Below, one piece after another: positions 56,812-64,000 of a DNA stretch of 64,000 nt (position 1 is the stretch's first letter; every line of letters begins with the position of its first letter). Under the pieces are notes generated by a model. The model was not told the DNA's origin, made no database searches, and was given only the letters and a program-made list of their open reading frames with translations. The position numbers were made by a program, and so were the translations under genes. The DNA comes from Paracoccus sediminicola. Lineage in GTDB: Bacteria > Pseudomonadota > Alphaproteobacteria > Rhodobacterales > Rhodobacteraceae. Location: positions 806,001 to 870,000 of the forward strand of contig NZ_CP115768.1 of the NCBI RefSeq assembly GCF_027912835.1, given 5' to 3'.

Positions 56812-58353
56812 TCAGAGCATGACCTCGATCAGGAACGGCCCCGGCTCCGTGCTCACGTTCCTGATCGTCTCGTAGAGATCTCGCGGATCGGTGACGCGCT
56901 TGCCGGCCACGCCCATGCCGCGGGCAAGCTCGACGAAGTTCAGCTCCGGGCGGTTCAGTTCCAGCATGTTCAGCGCCTCGGGCCCGGGGTTCGCGCCGAC
57001 CTTGAAAAGCTCGTGCTTCAGGATCTGGTAACCGTGATTGGCGAAGATGATCGTGGTCACGTTCAATTCCTCGCGCGCTTGGGTCCAGAGCGCTTGGAGC
57101 GTGTACATGGCCGAACCGTCCGCTTGCAAACTGATCACTGGGCGGTCGCGGCAGGCGACGGCGGCGCCGGTGGCCAGCGGGATACCTATGCCAATGGCCC
57201 CGCCAGTGATCGCCAGCCAGGACATCGGCGGGGCCCCGGTCGAACGCGCAGCCACCGAATTAGCGCTAGTCAGGCTTTCGTCCACCACGATGGCACCCTC
57301 TGGCAGGGCCGCCGCGATAGCGGTCGAAAGCGCCGCGTCGTCCATCGGCCCCGAGGCCGGCGGCTCGCAGGGCGTGGTGGCGGGGAGCGGTCGGCGTTTG
57401 GCGCCGATCTCCTCGGCGAGCGCCAAGACGGCAGCGGGGCCATCCTGATCGAAATCAGCCAGCGGCAGCACGTCGCAATCTTTGGGCAAGAGCAGGCTGG
57501 GCCGGTCGGGATAGGCGAAGAAGGCCACGGGGGGCAGCGCCTCGATCAGCACGGCGCGGCGGAACCGTGACAACACGTTCAGCGCATCGTCGACAGGGTA
57601 GGGGATGCGCGGCAGCTCAAAATGGCCCGCGCCGCGTTCGGCTCGGCGCAGCGGTCCCGAGGCCATAACCTCGGCCCCCGTCGTGGCGCCGACGTCCGAC
57701 AACCGCTTCAGGGCCTCGGGCGATTCCAGCACGCCGCCGCCGCAGAGAATCACCGCATCCGGCCCCAGCGAGGCTGCGGCACGGCGAAGCACGTCCGCGT
57801 CAAGCGCGCGCGGCTGCGCCGCCGCTGCCCGCTCCGCGGGCTCCATGTTGCCGCCTTCGTCCCAACCGACATCGGCGGGAATGATCAGGGTGGAGATCTG
57901 GCCCGGGTGGCCCCAGGCGGCCGCAAGCGCGTCCATCGCATCCCCGGCGATGGTTTCGGTCGAGCGGACAGTGCGCACCCAATCGGAAAACACCGCCGCG
58001 GTGCCCGGTACATCGGCGGTCAGGGGTGCTTCGTAGCGCAGGTGCCGCCTCGCGTGGTCGCCGACGAGGTTCAGGATCGGTGTGCGCGCCTTGCGGGCGT
58101 TGTGCAGGTTGGCCCCGGCATTGGCGAGGCCGGGCGCGAGATGCAGCAGGGTCACGGCAGGCTTGCGGGCCATACGCGCATAGCCATCCGCCGCGCCGGT
58201 CACCACCCCTTCGAAAAGGCCGAGGACACAATGCATCAGGCGAGTGCGGTCGAGCGCATCGACGAATTGCATCTCCGAAGTGCCGGGATTGGCGAAACAC
58301 ACGTCCACGCCTGCGCCGTGCAGGCTTCTGAGCAAGTTCTCTGCGCCGTTCAT
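56812..58353 (-). CDS. Thiamine-diphosphate-dependent enzyme (acetolactate synthase large-subunit-like)
   Basis: 513-residue ThDP enzyme. N-terminal PYR domain with CVLGLFEGVVTGAADGYARM, where the Glu activates ThDP; the C-terminal PP domain with LQADGSAMYTLQALWTQARE (the ThDP-magnesium motif, with ADG rather than GDG) and a downstream NHGY. Sequences of this type are labelled acetolactate synthase-like or benzoylformate decarboxylase-like but usually lack proven substrates. Last gene of the minus-strand operon, 12 bases after the ABC ATPase, so it probably acts on a product made by the amidohydrolase. Confidence 0.85.
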   Translation of the reverse strand: MNGAENLLRSLHGAGVDVCFANPGTSEMQFVDALDRTRLMHCVLGLFEGVVTGAADGYARMARKPAVTLLHLAPGLANAGANLHNARKARTPILNLVGDHARRHLRYEAPLTADVPGTAAVFSDWVRTVRSTETIAGDAMDALAAAWGHPGQISTLIIPADVGWDEGGNMEPAERAAAAQPRALDADVLRRAAASLGPDAVILCGGGVLESPEALKRLSDVGATTGAEVMASGPLRRAERGAGHFELPRIPYPVDDALNVLSRFRRAVLIEALPPVAFFAYPDRPSLLLPKDCDVLPLADFDQDGPAAVLALAEEIGAKRRPLPATTPCEPPASGPMDDAALSTAIAAALPEGAIVVDESLTSANSVAARSTGAPPMSWLAITGGAIGIGIPLATGAAVACRDRPVISLQADGSAMYTLQALWTQAREELNVTTIIFANHGYQILKHELFKVGANPGPEALNMLELNRPELNFVELARGMGVAGKRVTDPRDLYETIRNVSTEPGPFLIEVML

Positions 58354-58365
58354 CGACTGTCCTAT

Positions 58366-59445
58366 CTATTGGCCCGCGGTGGCAGGCTCTCGTTGTTCCT
58401 TAGCGGCGCGCAGTACGGCCAAGCGCCGGGCCAGGTTGCCGCTGTCGAGCCTTGGCGCCGGCGCTTGCCGGGCGGCGGCGGCTTCGGCATGGTGGCAGGC
58501 CACTGCGGTCTCCTCTATCTTGCGCTTCTCCGGGCGCGACCGGCGGCAAAGCTCTGTGGCCATCGGGCATCTCGGGTGGAAGGCGCACCCGGGGGGCGCC
58601 GCGAGGGCCGACGGCATGTCGCCCCGCAATTCCGACGGATGGCGGTGCGCGCTCGGGTCGGGCAGTGGAACCGCCTTGATTAGGGATTGGGTATAGGGAT
58701 GCAATGGCGCTGTGAAAACCGCCTCAGCCGGTGCCTCTTCCACGAAGCGGCCCAAATACATCACCGCGATGCGGTCGGCGATGTGGCGCACCACGCTGAG
58801 GTCGTGGCTGATGAATACATAGGCGAGCCCAAATTCGCGTTGCAGGTCCTGCAGCAGGTTGATGATCTGCGCCTGCAAGGAAACGTCAAGCGCCGAGACC
58901 GGCTCGTCGCAAACGATCACCTCGGGGCGGGTCGCCAAGGCCCGTGCGATGCCCACGCGCTGGCGCTGGCCGCCGGAAAACTCGTGGGGGTAGCGTTCGG
59001 CGTGAAAACGCGACAGGCCCGAGAGTGAGAGGACCTCGTCGACCTTGGAATCCAGCGTCCCGGCTTCGGCAAGCCCATGTAGTAGAAGCGGCTCGGTCAA
59101 TGTTTCGCGCACCGTCATTCTTGGGTTCAGCGAACCGAAGGGGTCTTGAAAGATGATCTGCATCCGGCGCCGAGCGGCGCGGAGCTCTGCGGTGGACATC
59201 GCGGTGACCTCGTCCGGGCCAAGCTTGACGGTGCCAGCGGAGGGCTCGATCAGACGCAAGAGCGAGCGGCCGAGCGTAGACTTGCCGCAGCCCGACTCGC
59301 CCACGATCGCCAAGGTTTCGCCGCGTCCAAGATCGAAGCTGATATCGCTCACCGCGCGCACCACCAGCTTGTCGCGGCGGAACATGCCCCGCGAGAGAGG
59401 GAAATCCTTCGAAAGGTTCGCGACGCTCAGGACGGGATCGGTCAT
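58366..59445 (-). CDS. Oligopeptide-type ABC transporter ATPase (OppF/DppF-like)
   Basis: 359-residue ABC ATPase. Walker [19 protein letters not shown]-loop [15 protein letters not shown], signature [16 protein letters not shown], Walker [18 protein letters not shown], and the C-terminal [14 protein letters not shown] block. It carries a C-terminal extension of about 40 residues. Overlaps the partner ATPase gene by four bases and pairs with it and with the permease and binding protein genes of this cluster. Confidence 0.93.
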   Translation of the reverse strand: MTDPVLSVANLSKDFPLSRGMFRRDKLVVRAVSDISFDLGRGETLAIVGESGCGKSTLGRSLLRLIEPSAGTVKLGPDEVTAMSTAELRAARRRMQIIFQDPFGSLNPRMTVRETLTEPLLLHGLAEAGTLDSKVDEVLSLSGLSRFHAERYPHEFSGGQRQRVGIARALATRPEVIVCDEPVSALDVSLQAQIINLLQDLQREFGLAYVFISHDLSVVRHIADRIAVMYLGRFVEEAPAEAVFTAPLHPYTQSLIKAVPLPDPSAHRHPSELRGDMPSALAAPPGCAFHPRCPMATELCRRSRPEKRKIEETAVACHHAEAAAARQAPAPRLDSGNLARRLAVLRAAKEQREPATAGQ

Positions 59446-60431
59446 TGCGCGAGGCTCCTTTCTTCGATGGGGGCGTACCAGCAGGCGACCTCATGTCCCG
59501 GGCCGATTTCGCGCATCGGTGGCGGCATGCTGCGACATTTATCTGAGGCCAGAGGACATCGCGGCGCGAAGCGGCAGCCGGGGATCTGCGCCCATGGCGG
59601 GGGCAGTGTGCCGTCAATGGTCTCGAGCCGGTCGGCCTTGTCGCTGATCCGCGGCACGGCAGCCATCAGGCCGATGGTATAGGGATGCTGGGGGTCGGCG
59701 TAGAGCCGGACGGTCGGGGCGCGTTCCACTACCAGCCCGGCATACATCACCACTACGTCGTCGCACGTCTCGGCCACCACGCCGAGATCATGGGTCACCA
59801 GCATGATCGCCATGCCGGTGCGGTCCTGCAGGTCCTTCATTAACTGCAGAATCTGGGACTGAATGGTCACGTCGAGCGCGGTTGTCGGCTCGTCGGCGAT
59901 CAGTAGGTCGGGGTCATTGGCAAGCGCGATGGCAATCATCACCCGCTGGCGCTGCCCGCCCGAAAGCTGGTGCGGATAATCGTCAACCCTTCTGGCGGGC
60001 GAGGGCAGGCCGACAAGATCCAAGAGTTCGATCGCCCGCTTGCGGGCCGCGTCCGGCCGGGTGGTTCCATGGGCGCGCAGCGTCTCAGCGATCTGCTCGC
60101 CACAGGTATAGACGGGGTTCAGGCTGGTCATAGGTTCTTGAAAGATCATCCCGATCCGGCCGCCACGCAGCGCGCGCATCTCACGCGGCGACAGCGCCAG
60201 CAAGTCCTGCCCATCAAAGGTGATCTCGCCCCCGCGGATCACACCTGGGGGCTGCGGTACCAGCCCCATCACCGCGAGGGAGGTCACTGATTTGCCGCAG
60301 CCGGATTCACCCACGACACCGAGCGTGCGTCCCCGGTCGACCGAAAGGCTGACCCCATCCACCGCGCGCATGATGCGACCGCGGTCCTGAAAGCCGACCT
60401 GAAGGTCCGTCACGGTCAGAAGTGGGCTCAT
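59442..60431 (-). CDS. Oligopeptide-type ABC transporter ATPase (OppD/DppD-like)
   Basis: 329-residue ABC ATPase. Walker [15 protein letters not shown]-loop [14 protein letters not shown], signature [16 protein letters not shown], Walker [19 protein letters not shown]-terminal [14 protein letters not shown] block. The ATG at 60431 overlaps the amidohydrolase stop by four bases; a longer frame from 60503 runs into that gene and is rejected. The gene pair is split between the transporter and the amidohydrolase, so regulation is shared. Confidence 0.93.
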   Translation of the reverse strand: MSPLLTVTDLQVGFQDRGRIMRAVDGVSLSVDRGRTLGVVGESGCGKSVTSLAVMGLVPQPPGVIRGGEITFDGQDLLALSPREMRALRGGRIGMIFQEPMTSLNPVYTCGEQIAETLRAHGTTRPDAARKRAIELLDLVGLPSPARRVDDYPHQLSGGQRQRVMIAIALANDPDLLIADEPTTALDVTIQSQILQLMKDLQDRTGMAIMLVTHDLGVVAETCDDVVVMYAGLVVERAPTVRLYADPQHPYTIGLMAAVPRISDKADRLETIDGTLPPPWAQIPGCRFAPRCPLASDKCRSMPPPMREIGPGHEVACWYAPIEERSLAQ

Positions 60432-61873
60432 CCGGCGACCGAGTAGGTCAGCGGTGAGACGTCGCGTGGGTGCCGTCCAGCAAAGTCGAGCCCGGTGAAA
60501 CACTCCTCGGCCCGGCGCTGCGCCTCTTCCAGGCGGGCGGTGGCGTCGGAAAGGTCGAAGGCCGCGACCTTGCCGTCGCTGACCACCTGACGTCCGTCGA
60601 CAAAGACGTCACGCACTGCGCGTTCGGCCGCTACATAGATCAGCGAGCGAAGCGGGTCGCGCAGGGGCCGCATCGCCGGGTGGGTCACGTCGGCCATAAA
60701 GAGGTCCGCCTTCATGCCGGGCGCGAGACGGCCGATGTCGTCCCGTCCCAGGATCGCCGCGCCGCCAATGGTGGCGGCATCGAAGATATCATGGGTGCGC
60801 AGATCGAAGGGGTTGCCGGACATCAGCCGCGAGTTGATCAGCGCATGGCGCATCTCTTCGAGCATGTTGTGCGGGTAGGTATCGGTACCGATCCCGACCG
60901 GAATACCGCCGCGGATGTAGCGCCCGACCGATTGCATCGAGATGCCGCGTCGTTGGAATACTGTAGGGCAATGCGCGACTGCAGCACCGCTGTCGCGCAG
61001 CAGAGAGAAATCGTCAGCCTCGGGCCAATGCAGCGAGGAATGGCTGTTGAGGAAGATTCCATGGCCGATGATCGCGCCCTGTCTCAGCACGCCGAGATCA
61101 TGCAGCCACTCCAGCGGTGTGCGGCCATGACGGCGGGTGATCTCATGGAACTCGACAACCGACTGGGCGGCGTGGATCTGGAACGGCAGGCCGCGCGACT
61201 GCGCCTCGTCAAAGCTGTCGCGGATCAGGTCGGCGGTGCAGGTGTCGATCTGCGAGGGCGAGACCATGCCCGAGAGCCGCCCCGAGGGATGTGCGTTGGC
61301 CTTGTCTATGACCTGCATCGCTTCGCCCATGGCATCGCGCCCGGCCCGTGCGTCCCATTCATATTCGACGACATGACCGTTCTTGGTAAACCAGCGCGCC
61401 GAGCGGTACATCGGCGCCAAGACCGCGCGCAGGCCGGATCGGTCCAGAAGGTCGATCCAGTTATCATAGGGGATCGAAAGGTCGGTGAGTGTGGTCACGC
61501 CCGAGAGCAACAGTTCCGACAGCGCCACCTCGGTACAGGCTGTGGTGCCGTCCGCGTCGGGGCGAAAAAGGGGCATGAATTCATAGAGCGAGCTCATGTA
61601 AAGCGCGGGACTGCCCAATTCGTCGAGGAAACCCTTGTTCATCGGCTCAGACAGCGGATGCGAGTGTATGTTCACCAACCCTGGCGATACCAGTCGCCCG
61701 CGGCCATCGATCTCGCGGTCGAAATGGCCGTTGAAATGGCCACCCACCTGCAGGATGCGGTCGTCACGGAACACCACGTCCTCGCTTTGCAGGTATTCGT
61801 GGCGGCCAATGTCGCTGTTCCATGCAACGATCCACTCGGCGTTGCGGATGACGGTGGTTGTTGTGGCGCCCAT
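60428..61873 (-). CDS. Amidohydrolase (SsnA/TrzA/chlorohydrolase-like)
   Basis: 481-residue metal-dependent hydrolase of the amidohydrolase superfamily. N-terminal beta-sandwich with [13 protein letters not shown], metal site [14 protein letters not shown] (HxH), [19 protein letters not shown] and the Asp of [12 protein letters not shown]-terminal [16 protein letters not shown]. This pattern fits deaminases and chlorohydrolases acting on cyclic amidines, guanines or triazines. The ATG at 61873 follows a GGAGGACC ribosome-binding site; a longer start at 61966 is rejected. Its place inside a peptide-type ABC operon indicates that the transported substrate is hydrolysed by it. Confidence 0.88.
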   Translation of the reverse strand: MGATTTTVIRNAEWIVAWNSDIGRHEYLQSEDVVFRDDRILQVGGHFNGHFDREIDGRGRLVSPGLVNIHSHPLSEPMNKGFLDELGSPALYMSSLYEFMPLFRPDADGTTACTEVALSELLLSGVTTLTDLSIPYDNWIDLLDRSGLRAVLAPMYRSARWFTKNGHVVEYEWDARAGRDAMGEAMQVIDKANAHPSGRLSGMVSPSQIDTCTADLIRDSFDEAQSRGLPFQIHAAQSVVEFHEITRRHGRTPLEWLHDLGVLRQGAIIGHGIFLNSHSSLHWPEADDFSLLRDSGAAVAHCPTVFQRRGISMQSVGRYIRGGIPVGIGTDTYPHNMLEEMRHALINSRLMSGNPFDLRTHDIFDAATIGGAAILGRDDIGRLAPGMKADLFMADVTHPAMRPLRDPLRSLIYVAAERAVRDVFVDGRQVVSDGKVAAFDLSDATARLEEAQRRAEECFTGLDFAGRHPRDVSPLTYSVAG

Positions 61874-61931
61874 GTCGGGGGTCCTCCGTGCGGGTTGGTA
61901 CGCGGATAACGGATTGAAGAAACTGGTTGAG

Positions 61932-61958
61932 AAGGCGGGCCGGTGTCCGTCCCGCCTT
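61932..61958 (-). promoter_or_regulatory. Hairpin after the binding-protein gene of the second ABC cluster
   Basis: AAGGCGGG (61932-61939) and CCCGCCTT (61951-61958) form a perfect 8-bp stem with an 11-base loop, 4 bases beyond the binding-protein stop. As in the dppA-dppB gap, it probably raises binding-protein expression relative to the following genes. Confidence 0.6.
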
Positions 61959-61962
61959 GGGC

Positions 61963-63540
61963 TCATTCCTTGTATTTGAGATCGAGACCCTTGTAGAAAC
62001 CAGCGCCGTAATTGTTGTGCGGCTGGATCGGCTCGAGCATATCGGATTGCGCGATGAACATGGGCTCGTGATAGAGCGGCAGCCAGACGGCGGCGCTATG
62101 CACCTTTTCCAAAACCTTGCCGTAGGCCGCTGCGCGGTCCGTGTCCGAAAGGGCAGTCTTGCCTGTCTGCAGCAGTTCGTCAGTCTCGGGGTCATTCCAG
62201 TTCATCCGGTTCGGCGTCGGCATGTTCTGGGAGCGGAAGTAGAGATTAAGCGCATCGCCGGAAGAGACGTAAGGATAGCTCATCCCGAAGACGTCGAACT
62301 CCTGCGTCGCAAGCTTGCCCCAGGCGACGGTCGCATCGAAGGCCTGAATATCCATGGCGACGCCGATCTTGAGCAGTTCGGCCTGCACGAATTCCGAGAT
62401 CTTCTGCCAGCCAGAGCCCGCGAAAACATAGGCCGTGGGCCGCAGCTCGACCCCGTCCTTGGCGCGCACACCATCCGGACCGGGCGTCCAGCCGGCTGCG
62501 TCGAGCAGCGACTTGGCCTTTTCAGGGTCATGGCGCAGCAGCTTGTCGTCAATAGCGCTGTTCCAATCCAGCGCGGCCTGCGAGACGTAGCTATAGGCCG
62601 GCTCCACTTCGCCGAACATCAGGTCTTCGGCTAGGGCTTCCTGGCTGACGGCAAGGTTCATGGCCTGCCGCACAGCCGGGTCCGAGACGGTTTCCTTGTC
62701 GATCTTGAACCCCATGAAATAGGTCCAGAAAGCGTTGTCGGACTGCTGTACCGAGACCCCCGGCGTGTCGCGGAGCTGTTGCAGGGCGATGGCGGGCACG
62801 TACTGCGTGGCCTCGGATTGGCCGGTAACCAGCGCGACGGTGCGGGTATTCTCTTCAGGCACTATCTGCCAGGTGATCTTGGCCATATGGGCAGCGCCGT
62901 CGTTCTCGTAGAACGCCGGCCCCCAATTGTAGCCCTCGTGGCGGGTCATCACCATCTTGTCGCGCGGGGTCCAGCTTTCCCAGCAGAATGGGCCAGTGCC
63001 GACGAAACCGTTGACGCCGAAATCCTCGCCCAGTTCTTCGACGGTTTCCTTGGCGATCACCGTCGCGAAGCTCTGGGTAAGCTGATAGAGCAGTTCGGAA
63101 AACGGCTGTTCGAGACGATACTCCACCGTGCGATCGTCCAGTGCCACTACATCGGCGACGTCGCCGGCGCGCCATGAGACCGGCGAATTCGTCTCGGGAT
63201 CGATCCAGCGCTTCATCGAATAGACCACGTCCTCGGCGGTCATCTCGCGGCCGTTGCAGAACTGCACGCCCTCCTTGAGGTGAAACGTATAAACCAGCCC
63301 GTCATCCGAGACTTCCCAGCGTTCGGCCAGCCCGTCGGTCACGGTCTGCATGTCGGGCTCGAGCGAGACCAGCGTGTCGCCGAGCATGAAAAGGGCCTCG
63401 GCGGCGGCGCGGGCGGTGGTCTTGTGCGGATCGTAATTGTTGCTGTCGACTTCGCGCACGATGGTCAGCTCCTGCGCTGCGAGCGGGGCGGCGAGGGCCG
63501 TGAGGGCGGTTGCGGTAAGCAGTCTTCTCAGTGGCGTCAT
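61963..63540 (-). CDS. Peptide/nickel-type ABC transporter periplasmic binding protein
   Basis: 525-residue family-5 binding protein with a signal peptide ending near ALAAPLAAQ (residues about 15-23). LTIVREVDSNNYDPHKTTA, LAERWEVSDDGLVYTFHLKEGVQF, GTGPFCWESWTPRDKMVM and PNRMNWNDPETDELLQTG are typical. It follows a permease gene 51 bases upstream and precedes the amidohydrolase. The ligand is unknown; peptides, sugars-amides and heterocycles are all possible for this family. Confidence 0.92.
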   Translation of the reverse strand: MTPLRRLLTATALTALAAPLAAQELTIVREVDSNNYDPHKTTARAAAEALFMLGDTLVSLEPDMQTVTDGLAERWEVSDDGLVYTFHLKEGVQFCNGREMTAEDVVYSMKRWIDPETNSPVSWRAGDVADVVALDDRTVEYRLEQPFSELLYQLTQSFATVIAKETVEELGEDFGVNGFVGTGPFCWESWTPRDKMVMTRHEGYNWGPAFYENDGAAHMAKITWQIVPEENTRTVALVTGQSEATQYVPAIALQQLRDTPGVSVQQSDNAFWTYFMGFKIDKETVSDPAVRQAMNLAVSQEALAEDLMFGEVEPAYSYVSQAALDWNSAIDDKLLRHDPEKAKSLLDAAGWTPGPDGVRAKDGVELRPTAYVFAGSGWQKISEFVQAELLKIGVAMDIQAFDATVAWGKLATQEFDVFGMSYPYVSSGDALNLYFRSQNMPTPNRMNWNDPETDELLQTGKTALSDTDRAAAYGKVLEKVHSAAVWLPLYHEPMFIAQSDMLEPIQPHNNYGAGFYKGLDLKYKE

Positions 63541-63591
63541 CTTCGGTCTTCTCCTCTGTTGGCGCCCCGATTGCCGGGGTCGATTCTTGGG

Positions 63592-64000
63592 TTATGAGCG
63601 TAGACGCGGGTCCAGAACGTCGCGGATCGCATCGCCGGTGATATTGGCGGCCAGCACGATCACGAAGATCGCCAGCGACGGGATGATCGCGATATGCGGG
63701 GCAAAGAGCATGAAGTCGCGCCCCTGCGAGGCCATCATCCCCAGTTCCGCCGCCGGGGGGCGTGCCCCGAGGCCAAGGAAGCTGAGCGCGGCCCCGATCA
63801 GAATGATCTGGCCAAAGCGCAGGCTGACGAAAATCATGATCGCCGAGATGCTGTTGCGCAGCAGGTAGCGGGTGAAGAGCGCGCGGTCTGAGAGGCCGAT
63901 GGCGCGCCCGGCCTCGATATATTCTTGCTCCATCACGCCGATGGCGATGGAGCGGGCGATGCGGGCGCTGTCGGGCACGGTGGCAATGGACAGGGCGATG
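63592..64000 (-). CDS. Peptide-type ABC transporter permease (DppC/OppC-like), 5' end beyond window
   Basis: The C-terminal 135 or so residues of a family permease: EQEYIEAGRAIGLSDRALFT is the EAA loop, then FVSLRFGQIILIGAALSFLGLGARPPAAELGMM and a last helix, ending ITGDAIRDVLDPRLRS. The frame is open to 64000, so the start lies outside the window. Its partner permease (DppB-like) is expected just upstream, also outside. Confidence 0.92.
   Translation of the reverse strand, partial: IALSIATVPDSARIARSIAIGVMEQEYIEAGRAIGLSDRALFTRYLLRNSISAIMIFVSLRFGQIILIGAALSFLGLGARPPAAELGMMASQGRDFMLFAPHIAIIPSLAIFVIVLAANITGDAIRDVLDPRLRS

Overview
The window is chromosomal DNA of high G+C content from an alphaproteobacterium, most likely a member of the Rhodobacteraceae and Paracoccus-like. 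The evidence is the set of lineage-typical genes (ATP12 chaperone, complex I NDUFS4-like subunit, DUF2842, DUF1127, DUF4174, Hint_2 proteins), a GTTC-N7-GTTC type SOS box, a split S10/spc ribosomal gene order and a zinc-type adenylate kinase. The genus is an inference from gene content only.

Layout. 1-854: 5' part of a Hint-domain secreted-type protein gene on the minus strand. 1274-12888: the distal S10, spc and alpha ribosomal operons (rpmC to rplQ, with secY, adk and rpoA). They are interrupted after rpmD by an intrinsic terminator, an M15-peptidase-like gene and a frameshifted DUF4336 gene. 12911-14429: a LuxR/LuxI quorum-sensing pair with a lux-box-like dyad. 14471-18682: rarA, crcB, a pseudouridine synthase, a HAD phosphatase and the F1-ATPase chaperone. 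18801-26565: an orphan amino-acid binding protein, then a tight operon of PNPOx-like protein, exonuclease, ATP-dependent DNA ligase, Lhr-type helicase and PdeM endonuclease (the ligase-associated DNA repair set), closed by a convergent MarR regulator. 26961-32538: a complete dipeptide/oligopeptide ABC operon. 32619-43338: trkH, a SPOR-like/peptidoglycan-binding protein, glyQ and glyS separated by two unrelated genes, a DUF4174 protein and alaS. 43346-53433: housekeeping genes (purA, thiamine pyrophosphokinase, membrane dipeptidase, uvrB with an SOS box, sodC, a complex I subunit) mixed with small lipoproteins, an orphan ParA and a GNAT enzyme.

53643-64000 is the accessory end. A second Hint protein that lacks the nucleophilic cysteine is followed by tRNA-Arg(UCU), an AT-richer stretch, a complete IS110-family (IS1111-type) element with a long 3' non-coding end that could encode a bridge RNA, and a dead IS5-family remnant. 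Then comes a minus-strand operon of ABC peptide-type transporter genes around an amidohydrolase and a thiamine-diphosphate enzyme. This last cluster looks like an uptake-and-degradation module for an unidentified amide or cyclic compound and continues beyond the right edge.

The strongest candidates for something little described are the bridge-RNA region of the IS110 element, the amidohydrolase/TPP-enzyme transport cluster, the pair of Hint proteins, and the two extra genes between glyQ and glyS. No CRISPR array, rRNA gene, prophage or complete antiviral system was seen.
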